A DNA stretch of 5,312 nt from Spirochaetia bacterium (GTDB taxonomy: Bacteria > Spirochaetota > Spirochaetia > Treponematales > Treponemataceae), in contig CAAGIZ010000132.1 of assembly GCA_900770075.1 (NCBI GenBank), forward strand, positions 1-5,312. The letters run 5' to 3'. This document shows, piece after piece, positions 1 through 5,292 of the stretch; within the stretch, counting starts at the first letter, position 1, and every line of letters begins with the position of its first letter. The notes under the pieces are model-generated. The model saw only the letters and a list, made by a program, of their open reading frames with translations, did no database searches and was not told the DNA's origin. A program made the translations under genes and the position numbers.

Positions 1-249
1 GATTTCGATTTTTTCGATTGAAACGTGCAGGAGCCGTTCCAGAAGGCGGCGGCAGGCGTCTGGGTTTTCGGTCATGACCTTGTAGAAGATGAAACTGTCT
101 GTCAAATCCGCTCGCTCCCACTTTTCTTCGGCGGTGAGTGTTCCCGGCATTGGGGGTCTTGGATGGGTTTTCCGGATTTCCGGGGTTTTCGGACTTAGTG
201 GATTTGCCGGTTCTTCTGGCAATGAACTGTTGTTTTCGTTTTGATTCAT
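1..249 (-). CDS. Rpn family recombination-promoting nuclease / putative transposase, N-terminal part (partial)
   Basis: This is the first 83 codons of a minus-strand gene that continues past base 1. The frame is open from an ATG at 249-247, with a Shine-Dalgarno GGAG (259-256) six bases upstream. Residues 1-40 are a hydrophilic, Pro/Asn/Glu-rich tail; residues about 48-83 (LTDSFIFYKVMTENP, then CRRLLERLL and IEKIEI) match the typical opening of PD-(D/E)XK transposase-like proteins (Rpn/YhgA-like, PDDEXK_2), which normally reads as a D-F-F-KV-NP-LC-LLE pattern. Known members are DNA endonucleases of the RpnA type linked to recA-independent recombination; many copies per genome are common in spirochetes. 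The catalytic Asp and D/E-X-K motifs lie outside the window, so activity and intactness cannot be judged. An internal Met at residue 34 has no ribosome binding site, so the first Met is preferred. It is divergent from the ABC operon and probably unrelated to it. Confidence 0.75.
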   Translation of the reverse strand, partial: MNQNENNSSLPEEPANPLSPKTPEIRKTHPRPPMPGTLTAEEKWERADLTDSFIFYKVMTENPDACRRLLERLLHVSIEKIEI

Positions 250-282
250 AATTCTCTCCCATAAAAAGAAGTTTTAAGGAAG

Positions 283-351
283 AGGCTGTTCCAAAAAGCA
301 TTGTTCCGATGCTGAAACAGGTTCAGCATGACAACATTTTTTAGACAGCCT
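283..351. repeat. Imperfect palindromic element (REP/MITE-like)
   Basis: A 69-bp imperfect inverted repeat lies between the Rpn-like gene and the upstream promoter. The outer arms AGGCTGT (283-289) and ACAGCCT (345-351) are perfect complements. Next come A5/T5 stretches and TTGT/ACAA segments, and the centre is a perfect 8-bp stem, ATGCTGAA (309-316) and TTCAGCAT (322-329), around the loop ACAGG. The core resembles short palindromes scattered through many bacterial genomes (from memory, unverified). The terminal arms look like transposon ends, so it may be a small non-autonomous element. It encodes nothing. It would lie in the leader of the minus-strand gene if that is transcribed from further right. 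Confidence 0.65.
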
Positions 352-405
352 TCTTTTGACCTCACACTTTTTAATTGTGTTTAAATTTCAAATTCTGCAC
401 GTTTT

Positions 406-434
406 TTGAATAGATTTTTGATTTTTTTTATATT
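406..434 (+). promoter_or_regulatory. Candidate sigma-70 promoter P1
   Basis: TTGAAT (406-411) and TATATT (429-434) are separated by exactly 17 bases, matching 4/6 and 5/6 consensus positions. The DNA around them is T-rich. A start near 441 would place the GC-rich stem-loop at 445-475 at the 5' end of the transcript, followed by the GC-rich repeat and the hairpin array. No protein gene starts soon downstream, so the transcript would be a structured RNA or a roughly 430-base leader for the binding-protein gene. Confidence 0.45.
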
Positions 435-444
435 GAAGACAGGG

Positions 445-475
445 AGCCCGGCGGTTTGACAGGGGAGTCCGGGCT
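445..475 (+). other. GC-rich stem-loop
   Basis: AGCCCGG (445-451) and CCGGGCT (469-475) form a perfect 7-bp stem with a 17-base loop, followed by ATTTT. It could be a weak terminator, but no plus-strand gene ends upstream within the window. It sits where a transcript from the 406-434 promoter would begin, so a 5'-end stabilising hairpin is an alternative. Its role is inference. Confidence 0.4.
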
Positions 476-490
476 ATTTTCTGACTGAAG

Positions 491-567
491 ATGGCGCCGG
501 ATGGGAGAGGCCGCGGCAGCGGGTGCGGAGCACCGGAGGCGCGCAAGACGCCGTAGCCTCGGACAGC
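491..567 (+). repeat. GC-rich dispersed repeat, copy 1, module A (77 bp)
   Basis: This segment matches 5195-5271 at 73 of 77 positions with no gaps; the differences are at 517, 518, 542 and 550. Similarity begins abruptly at the ATG of ATGGCGCC in both copies. It contains two hairpins: GGTGC (522-526) with GCACC (530-534), and CCGGAGGC (533-540) with GCCTCGG (556-562, one bulge). All four differences lie outside these stems. Base composition is far more GC-rich than the flanking T-rich DNA. In frame it reads a 21-codon ORF from ATG to TAG in both copies, but there is no properly spaced ribosome binding site, so coding is doubtful. I do not recognise a named family. Confidence 0.8.
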
Positions 568-568
568 G

Positions 569-702
569 GTTAAAATAAGCCACTGAAATAGAGTGGCTTA
601 TTTTAACTACCAGTTTGCGTTGCAAACTGGCTTTATAAAAAGTTCGCGAAAGCGCGAACGAATTGCTCTCTTCGGAAGTTGAAACTTCCTCAAAGCGCAA
701 TT
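569..702 (+). repeat. Array of four consecutive hairpins
   Basis: Four inverted repeats follow each other with almost no spacer. Hairpin 1 has perfect 16-bp arms, 569-584 and 592-607, with loop GAAATAG. Hairpin 2 pairs CCAGTTTGC (610-618) with GCAAACTGG (622-630). Hairpin 3 pairs GTTCGCG (642-648) with CGCGAAC (653-659) around AAAG. Hairpin 4 pairs GGAAGT (674-679) with ACTTCC (684-689) around TGAA, inside an outer AATTGC/GCAATT stem (661-666 with 697-702). The array fills nearly all of the segment (568-713) that separates the two modules of repeat copy 1 and is absent from copy 2. No T-run follows any stem, so these are not ordinary terminators. It could be a structured RNA, a cluster of nested palindromic mobile elements, or a protein-binding array; the sequence alone does not decide. 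Confidence 0.75.
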
Positions 703-713
703 TTATGGAATGC

Positions 714-731
714 GAGACGGTGGATGTGCGC
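714..731 (+). repeat. GC-rich dispersed repeat, copy 1, module B (18 bp)
   Basis: GAGACGGTGGATGTGCGC is identical, 18 of 18, to bases 5275-5292, where it lies 3 bp after module A. Here it lies 146 bp after module A, with the hairpin array between. It marks the right-hand end of the interrupted repeat and sits just upstream of the promoter region of the ABC operon. Confidence 0.75.
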
Positions 732-768
732 CCCCTGCTTGCCCTCCTGCCTTATAATCGGATTTTGT

Positions 769-797
769 TTGCTTATTGGGTGTTTCGGTTTTATAAT
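769..797 (+). promoter_or_regulatory. Candidate promoter P2 of the ABC transporter operon
   Basis: A perfect -10 TATAAT (792-797) lies 17 bases after a partial -35, TTGCTT (769-774, 3/6). A start near 804 gives a leader of about 66 bases before the ATG at 871. A second perfect TATAAT occurs at 753-758, but the hexamer 17 bases upstream of it is GC-rich and unlike a -35. No clear operator palindrome (for example Fur-like) is seen between 797 and 871. Confidence 0.5.
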
Positions 798-861
798 TTT
801 TTTTGGGGCTTGAAATGCTTTGTGCTTTTGGGCTTCGGATTTTTATGAGATTTTGCGTTTT

Positions 862-866
862 GGAGG
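862..866 (+). promoter_or_regulatory. Ribosome binding site fixing the start at 871
   Basis: GGAGG lies four bases before ATG 871. The frame is also open from an upstream ATG at 820, but that start has no Shine-Dalgarno and would put 17 residues in front of a textbook lipoprotein signal. The start at 871 is therefore chosen. Confidence 0.85.
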
Positions 867-870
867 AAAA

Positions 871-1920
871 ATGAAAAAAATTTTTGGTTTAATCTGTATG
901 TCGGTCATGGCGTTTTCTTTTGTTTCGTGTACTGGCAAAAAGGCTAAAAAAGATGCTGGCGAACTGGTTGTTTACGGTTCTTGCGAAGAAGAATATCTTG
1001 CTGCTGCCTGTGCAAAATTTGAATCTTTGACTGGCGTGCGAACGACTTTCCAGAGACTTTCGACCGGGGAAGTTCTTACGAAAATTGAGGAAGAAAAGGG
1101 CAATCCTTCGGCTGACGTTTGGTTTGGTGGTACTACTGACCCTTACAACGAGGCTGCTTCCAAGGGGCTTTTGCTTCCTTTTGAGCCGGAAAATGCAAAA
1201 CATCTGGTTGGTGCTCAGTTTAAGGATGCCGGCAACAACTGGTTCGGCATTTACCGCGGAATTCTGGGATTTTTCTGGAATACTGAAGAACTGGCCCGCC
1301 TTAACCTTGAGCCGCCTAAGGATTGGGATGACCTTACCAAGCCGGAATACAAGGGTCTTGTTTCTTTTGCCAACCCGAACACTGCCGGTACAGGTAAGCT
1401 TATCGTAAACACTATGGTTCAGCTCAAAGGCGAAAAAGCCGCTATGGATTATTTTGCTAAGCTCGACAAAAATATCTGTCAGTACACTAAATCTGGTTCT
1501 GGTCCTTCAAAGCTTGTTCCAACTGGCGAAATTGTAATCGGCATTGGATTTTTGCACGACGTAGTTTATCAGATTGTAAACAACGGCTACACAAACATCG
1601 GCATGACTTCTCCTGCTTCGGGAACTTCTTACGAAATCGGTGCCACTGCCATCTTTAAGGGGGCTAAAAACCTGGACAATGCAAAGAAGTTCATCGAATT
1701 TGCGCTTTCTCCAGATTGTGTAAACCTTGCCCAGGACAATGGTTCTTATCAGTTCCTTGTTATCGACAACGCAAAGCCGGTTGAAGTTGCTATTAAAAAC
1801 GGTCTGGATAAAATCGAAACCATGGTTTACGACTTTGACGATGCAAAGACCAACGGACCTAAATACTACGGTGAATTCTTTGAAGTTATTTCTAAGGATG
1901 ACCGGGTTAAGACAAAATAG
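871..1920 (+). CDS. ABC transporter substrate-binding lipoprotein (COG1840, Fbp/AfuA-like)
   Basis: A 349-residue ligand-capturing protein that would be anchored by lipid to the outer face of the inner membrane. Residues 1-20 are a lipoprotein signal: MKK, a hydrophobic stretch, then F-V-S-C with Cys20 as the lipidated residue, a typical spirochete lipobox. The mature part begins with ELVVYGSCEEEYL (31-43), then LSTGEVLTKIEEEKGNP (63-79) and ADVWFGG (81-87), the standard opening of the COG1840 type 2 periplasmic fold. Later motifs are the PEYKGLVSFANPNTAGTG segment (158-175), FLHD (227-230) and SYEIGATAIFKGAKN (253-267). The family is usually labelled ferric iron-binding. However, the adjacent Tyr pair that holds Fe(III) in FbpA is not seen at the expected place. 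The HD pair (229-230) and Glu255 recall, from memory, ligand contacts of AfuA, which binds hexose phosphates. Substrate is therefore unresolved; a metal complex, a sugar phosphate or a phosphonate are possible. First gene of the operon, separated from the permease gene by a structured 319-base gap. Confidence 0.9.
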   Translation: MKKIFGLICMSVMAFSFVSCTGKKAKKDAGELVVYGSCEEEYLAAACAKFESLTGVRTTFQRLSTGEVLTKIEEEKGNPSADVWFGGTTDPYNEAASKGLLLPFEPENAKHLVGAQFKDAGNNWFGIYRGILGFFWNTEELARLNLEPPKDWDDLTKPEYKGLVSFANPNTAGTGKLIVNTMVQLKGEKAAMDYFAKLDKNICQYTKSGSGPSKLVPTGEIVIGIGFLHDVVYQIVNNGYTNIGMTSPASGTSYEIGATAIFKGAKNLDNAKKFIEFALSPDCVNLAQDNGSYQFLVIDNAKPVEVAIKNGLDKIETMVYDFDDAKTNGPKYYGEFFEVISKDDRVKTK

Positions 1921-1926
1921 GGGGAG

Positions 1927-1962
1927 GGGAACCTCTAAAAACTGAAGTTTTTAGAGGTTCCC
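1927..1962 (+). terminator. Perfect 16-bp stem-loop after the binding-protein gene
   Basis: GGGAACCTCTAAAAAC (1927-1942) and its exact complement (1947-1962) form a 16-bp stem around the loop TGAA, starting six bases after the stop codon. It is followed by CTAGGAGTTTTTGG, so the T-run is displaced by seven bases. This is a weak intrinsic terminator at best, and may instead shield the 3' end of the upstream mRNA from exonucleases, as the malE-malF REP does in E. coli. The stem is symmetrical enough to act on both strands. Confidence 0.6.
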
Positions 1963-1965
1963 TAG

Positions 1966-2023
1966 GAGTTTTTGGTTATAGAGGAAATCTCTAAGAAAGG
2001 AAAACTCAAAACTCTAAAACTTC
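1966..2023 (+). promoter_or_regulatory. Nested stem-loop and possible alternative-pairing segment
   Basis: GAGTTTT (1966-1972) pairs with AAAACTC (2001-2007), enclosing TAGAG (1979-1983) with CTCTA (1989-1993). AAAACTC is tandemly repeated (2001-2007 and 2008-2014), so the outer stem has two possible partners. CTCTAAAACTTC (2012-2023) is complementary, apart from one extra T, to GAAGTTTTTAGAG (1944-1956) in the right arm of the preceding 16-bp stem. Mutually exclusive foldings are thus possible, but a regulatory switch is inference. Confidence 0.35.
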
Positions 2024-2034
2024 TGTTTTTTAAT

Positions 2035-2106
2035 GAGCTGTCTGCGGGGAGTGTCTTGCGGTGCTGTTTTTGCACAGGGGAAGCCTGCAGTGCAGCTCTT
2101 TTTTTT
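2035..2106 (+). terminator. Terminator-like structure with eight T, inside the operon
   Basis: GAGCTG (2035-2040) pairs with CAGCTC (2093-2098), extended by a small internal loop and TGC/GCA, and followed at once by eight T (2099-2106). Within it GTGC (2061-2064) can pair with GCAC (2072-2075), so the fold is branched rather than a simple hairpin. It lies between the binding-protein and permease genes, so it would act as a partial terminator that lowers expression of the downstream two genes. Confidence 0.5.
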
Positions 2107-2122
2107 GAGGGAACTTGATTCG

Positions 2123-2166
2123 GTGCTGGTGTGCTGAAAAAATTGTGCCGGTGTGCCGGAAAATTT
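2123..2166 (+). repeat. 22-bp imperfect tandem repeat, two units
   Basis: Units 2123-2144 and 2145-2166 match at 18 of 22 positions. Each begins with two GTGC(T/C)G-type motifs and ends in an A/T stretch. It lies in the leader of the permease gene, about 75 bases before its start codon. No clear promoter is seen between it and the permease gene. A protein-binding site or simple slippage are both possible. Confidence 0.55.
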
Positions 2167-2239
2167 TGATTTTTAACAGGGTGCTTCTAAAAAATCCGCA
2201 AAGCCGGGTTTTTGGGGACCTAGAAATAAGGGTGATTAC

Positions 2240-3967
2240 ATGCCAAAATCTCAGGGACGAGCCTTAGACAGAAAAAAACTGCTTGCAGATCCTGTTCTTG
2301 TTACGGCAATCGTCGGAATTTTTCTTTTTCTGTTTCTTTTTATTTTGTACCCGCTGGCAATCCTTTTGACGGACAGTGCGGTTGTGGAAAAAACTATTGA
2401 CGGGGTTGGTGTTAAGTCTATTGGTTTTGAAAACTTTGTCAAAATCTTTAAGATGACTAACTTTCGCCATGCCATTACCAATACTCTCTGGCTTGGAGTT
2501 GTTTCGGGCATTGGTTCCACTGTTATTGGTTTTCTTTTTGCTTATGTGGATGCCTACGTGGATGTGGGTTCTAAGACGGTAAGGAAGCTTTTTGGGGTGG
2601 TTTCGGTTTTGCCTGTGGTTTCGCCGCCCTTTGTGCTTTCGCTTTCGGCAATTTTGCTTTTCGGGCGTACCGGCATAATTTCCAGGGGGCTTTTTAACTT
2701 GAACAGCACCAGTCTTTACGGCTGGAGGGGAATTGCCCTTGTTCAGATTTTGACCTTTTTTCCGGTGTGCTACATGATGCTTAAGGGGCTTTTGAAAAAC
2801 ATTGACCCTTCCCTTGAGGAGGCTGCCAGAAACATGGGGGCAAGCCGGTTCAAGGTTTTTCAGACGGTGACTTTTCCGCTGCTTCTTCCGGGAATCGGAA
2901 ACGCTTTTTTGGTTTCGTTTATTGAGTCGGTTGCGGATTTTGCCAATCCTATGATTATCGGCGGCAACTTTGACACTCTGGCAACTTCCATCTATCTGCA
3001 GCTGACCGGTGCCTACGACAAGTCCGGGGCTACTGCCATGGCGGTGGTTCTTCTTGTTATTTCCATGGGGCTTTTTATTCTGGAAAAATACTGGCTTGAA
3101 AAGAAGTCGGTTGCTACCCTGACGGGTAAAGCTTCCAGGGGAAGGACTCCTGTTACTGACAGGAGCGTGCGCATTCCTCTTGTTACGGTGTGTACTGCCC
3201 TGACGGTTTTTGTAATTTTGATGTATATTCTGGTTCCTCTCGGTTCGCTTTTTAAAATCTGGGGAAGGGATTATCACCTTTCGTTTAAATGGTACGAATA
3301 CGTCTTTAAAAACAAGGGCTACAGGGTTTTTACGGATTCCATTTTGCTTTCTGCAATTGCCTCGCCGATTACTGCCCTGCTTTCCATGATTATTGCCTAT
3401 CTGGTGGTAAAGCGGAAGTTTTTTGCCAAGGGCTTTATGGAGTTTTCTGCAATGCTTGCCATGGCCGTGCCTGGAACTGTTTTGGGTGTGGGTTTTATCC
3501 GAGGCTACAATTCCGGGCTTTTCCATACGGGGCTTATGTCGGGGCTTTACGGTACGGCGGCGATTCTGGTAATCGTGTTTATTGTCCGTTCCCTGCCGAT
3601 TGGTACCCGGTCGGCGATTGCGGCTTTAAGGCAGATTGACAAGTCCATTGAAGAAGCGGCCTACGACATGGGGGCAGACAGCGCGAAGGTTTTCCAGACC
3701 GTAACTTTGCCTTTGATTAAGGAATCTTTTATAAGCGGGCTTGTTACGACCTTTGTTCGTTCAATCACAGCAATTTCGGCAATTATTCTGCTTGTAACGC
3801 CAAAATATCTTTTGATTACGGTGCGCATCAACGAACATGCAGAAAAAGGCAACTACGGAATTGCCTGCGCCTATGCGACAATCCTTATAATCATAACTTA
3901 TGCGGCAATTACCGCAATGAACTTTGTGCTTGGAAAACTCGGAACCAGCAAACCGACTGTTGAATAA
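2240..3967 (+). CDS. ABC transporter fused permease (two MetI-type domains, FbpB/AfuB-like)
   Basis: A 575-residue inner-membrane protein in which two permease domains are joined in one chain, so it supplies the whole membrane channel of the importer. By eye there are about twelve hydrophobic segments, near residues 17-44, 81-104, 117-142, 163-183, 218-240, 262-282, 311-336, 366-390, 400-420, 436-451, 493-520 and 540-564. Each half has its EAA loop for docking the ATPase: EEAARNMGAS (193-202) and EEAAYDMGAD (471-480), both followed by an identical KVFQTVT. The two halves are linked by a charged stretch (about 282-312). Length and fused layout fit the iron(III)/thiamine/Afu permease group rather than single-domain permeases. 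The start follows AAGGGTGAT, a good match to the anti-Shine-Dalgarno, at a normal distance. The ATPase gene begins 39 bases after the stop, consistent with co-transcription. Confidence 0.93.
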   Translation: MPKSQGRALDRKKLLADPVLVTAIVGIFLFLFLFILYPLAILLTDSAVVEKTIDGVGVKSIGFENFVKIFKMTNFRHAITNTLWLGVVSGIGSTVIGFLFAYVDAYVDVGSKTVRKLFGVVSVLPVVSPPFVLSLSAILLFGRTGIISRGLFNLNSTSLYGWRGIALVQILTFFPVCYMMLKGLLKNIDPSLEEAARNMGASRFKVFQTVTFPLLLPGIGNAFLVSFIESVADFANPMIIGGNFDTLATSIYLQLTGAYDKSGATAMAVVLLVISMGLFILEKYWLEKKSVATLTGKASRGRTPVTDRSVRIPLVTVCTALTVFVILMYILVPLGSLFKIWGRDYHLSFKWYEYVFKNKGYRVFTDSILLSAIASPITALLSMIIAYLVVKRKFFAKGFMEFSAMLAMAVPGTVLGVGFIRGYNSGLFHTGLMSGLYGTAAILVIVFIVRSLPIGTRSAIAALRQIDKSIEEAAYDMGADSAKVFQTVTLPLIKESFISGLVTTFVRSITAISAIILLVTPKYLLITVRINEHAEKGNYGIACAYATILIIITYAAITAMNFVLGKLGTSKPTVE

Positions 3968-3981
3968 GGGCACCTTGAAAA

Positions 3982-4005
3982 TCAGGAGCAAACTCAGGAG
4001 CGAAT
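3982..4005 (+). promoter_or_regulatory. Duplicated Shine-Dalgarno (12-bp tandem repeat) before the ATPase gene
   Basis: TCAGGAGCAAAC (3982-3993) is followed directly by TCAGGAGCGAAT (3994-4005), giving two AGGAG motifs (3984-3988 and 3996-4000). Only the second is correctly spaced, six bases from ATG 4007. The first could act as a standby site for ribosomes or be a neutral duplication. Confidence 0.6.
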
Positions 4006-4006
4006 T

Positions 4007-5089
4007 ATGGAAAGAAAAGAGCCTCAGGGCGTTAAACTTGAACACATCACAAAAATTTATGAAGACCCGAAGACAAAAAAGGAATTTGCCGCCGTCGATG
4101 ACGTATGTCTGGACATAAAACCGGGAAGTTTTGTTACCCTGCTGGGGCCTTCCGGCTGCGGTAAAACTACAACCCTGCGAATGATTGCCGGTTTTGAAAG
4201 CCCCGACAAAGGTGAAATCTACCTTGGTTCTAAGGCGATAAATGAACTTACCCCCAACAAGCGGGATACGGCAATGGTTTTTCAGAGCTATGCACTTTTG
4301 CCGCACTACAACGTTTTTGATAACATAGCCTACGGATTGAAACTGCGGAAAATTCCCAAAGATGAGATAAAAAAACAGGTTTTTGACATGCTGGAACTGG
4401 TTGAACTTTCGGGAATGGAAGGCAGAATGACAAACCAGCTTTCCGGCGGACAGCAGCAGCGGGTTGCCCTTGCAAGGGCTCTCGTGATGCAGCCGGGGGT
4501 TCTTTTGTTTGACGAGCCTCTTTCTAATCTGGACGCAAAACTCCGGGTTACCATGCGCACGGAAATCCGTAAAATTCAGCAGAAACTGGGAATTACTGCA
4601 ATCTACGTAACCCACGACCAGAGCGAGGCCATGAGCCTTTCGGACGAAATTATCCTTATGAACAAGGGAAAAATCGCCCAGAAAGGAACCCCTCAGGAAA
4701 TTTACTACAGTCCGAAAAGTGAATTTGTGGCGGACTTTATAGGCGAAGTAAGTTTTCTTTCCGGGAAGGTAAAGTCTGTTTCTGATTTAAGCGTTACGGT
4801 GGATGTAAACGGCGTGGATGTTCAGGCGGAAAGCTACGGAAACCTTGCAGCCGGGGACAGCTGTAAAATCGTACTGCGCCCGGAAAGTGCCCGACTTACG
4901 GACTGCGGCGCGGGAATTCCGTGTAAGGTTGTTTTTTCTACCTTTATGGGAGCATACCAGTATTACCAGCTGAAGGCGGGAGACACCCTCATAAAACTCA
5001 ACGACTACAACCCGAGGGGGCACAAGATTTTTAATGCAGGAGAAAATGCCCTGCTTAATCTGGAAAACTCGAAGCTGCATGTTCTTTGA
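4007..5089 (+). CDS. ABC transporter ATP-binding protein (PotA/UgpC/FbpC-like, with TOBE-type C-terminus)
   Basis: A 360-residue cytoplasmic ATPase that would power the importer as a dimer docked on the EAA loops of the fused permease. All nucleotide-binding motifs are intact: Walker A GPSGCGKT (47-54), Q-loop Gln93, signature LSGGQQQR (145-152), Walker B VLLFDEP (165-171), D-loop SNLD (173-176) and switch His203 in VTHDQ. Residues about 245-360 form a regulatory C-terminal region with the RPES segment (291-294) typical of the TOBE domains of sugar, polyamine, phosphonate and iron importers. Length is normal for this group. These motifs do not tell the substrate. Start at ATG 4007 is supported by AGGAG six bases upstream. 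It is the last gene of the operon; no clear T-run terminator follows. Confidence 0.95.
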   Translation: MERKEPQGVKLEHITKIYEDPKTKKEFAAVDDVCLDIKPGSFVTLLGPSGCGKTTTLRMIAGFESPDKGEIYLGSKAINELTPNKRDTAMVFQSYALLPHYNVFDNIAYGLKLRKIPKDEIKKQVFDMLELVELSGMEGRMTNQLSGGQQQRVALARALVMQPGVLLFDEPLSNLDAKLRVTMRTEIRKIQQKLGITAIYVTHDQSEAMSLSDEIILMNKGKIAQKGTPQEIYYSPKSEFVADFIGEVSFLSGKVKSVSDLSVTVDVNGVDVQAESYGNLAAGDSCKIVLRPESARLTDCGAGIPCKVVFSTFMGAYQYYQLKAGDTLIKLNDYNPRGHKIFNAGENALLNLENSKLHVL

Positions 5090-5108
5090 GGCTGAGCCTG
5101 TCTTTGAC

Positions 5109-5117
5109 GGGGGGGGG
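5109..5117. repeat. Run of nine G
   Basis: Nine consecutive G lie 20 bases after the ATPase stop codon, immediately before an ATG. Such runs are prone to slippage and can drive phase variation when inside or just before a gene. Here no convincing gene follows, so a regulatory role is not supported. Confidence 0.6.
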
Positions 5118-5132
5118 ATGGCCAGTTTTGAC

Positions 5133-5179
5133 CAGTGCGTAAAAATGTGTGGAAAAACCCAGCGCAAATTTACGCACTG
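5133..5179 (+). other. 11-bp stem-loop downstream of the operon
   Basis: CAGTGCGTAAA (5133-5143) and TTTACGCACTG (5169-5179) form a perfect 11-bp stem with a 25-base loop. CCAG (5122-5125) and CTGG (5181-5184) can add an outer stem. There is no T-run, so it is not a classical terminator, though it may end or protect the operon mRNA. It lies 15 bases before repeat copy 2. Confidence 0.55.
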
Positions 5180-5194
5180 TCTGGTTGGGGAGGG

Positions 5195-5292
5195 ATGGCG
5201 CCGGATGGGAGAGGCCGCGGTTGCGGGTGCGGAGCACCGGAGGCGTGCAAGACCCCGTAGCCTCGGACAGCCGGGAGACGGTGGATGTGCGC
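5195..5292 (+). repeat. GC-rich dispersed repeat, copy 2 (modules A and B together)
   Basis: Module A (5195-5271) and module B (5275-5292) correspond to 491-567 and 714-731, but here only CGG (5272-5274) separates them, giving a compact 98-bp unit. The two module A hairpins are conserved, and the four differences from copy 1 fall outside their stems. Copy 2 is in the same orientation as copy 1, so the two bracket the ABC operon as direct repeats about 4.7 kb apart. The unit is non-coding as far as can be judged; bases 5293-5312 after it are A-rich and show nothing recognisable. Confidence 0.8.

Noticed and set aside
428..700. 90-codon minus-strand ORF across repeat copy 1 and the hairpin array
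   Set aside because: It is made of repeat and hairpin sequence, has no ribosome binding site that I can see, and no recognisable domain.
753..758. First perfect TATAAT as the operon promoter
   Set aside because: The hexamer 17 bases upstream is GCCCCC and no acceptable -35 lies at 16-18 bp; the TATAAT at 792-797 has the better partner.
663..848. 61-codon plus-strand ORF overlapping the hairpin array and both TATAAT motifs
   Set aside because: It has no ribosome binding site, overlaps repeat and promoter sequence, and its aromatic-rich C-terminus simply reflects T-rich promoter DNA.
820..870. Upstream in-frame ATG extending the binding protein by 17 residues
   Set aside because: No Shine-Dalgarno precedes it, and it would bury the lipoprotein signal that starts at 871 behind GGAGG.
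2180..2221. Possible weak stem-loop (GGT...AAAAA with TTTTT...ACC) just before the permease ribosome binding site
   Set aside because: Pairing is broken by several mismatches and bulges, so I could not support it without a folding calculation.
2264..3526. 420-codon minus-strand ORF antisense to the permease gene
   Set aside because: It is a shadow of the codon bias of the permease gene; the translation is Lys/Asn/His/Arg-rich low-complexity sequence without recognisable motifs, while the plus strand encodes a clear fused permease.
3761..4615. 284-codon minus-strand ORF spanning the permease/ATPase junction
   Set aside because: It covers two well supported plus-strand genes and has no recognisable domain.
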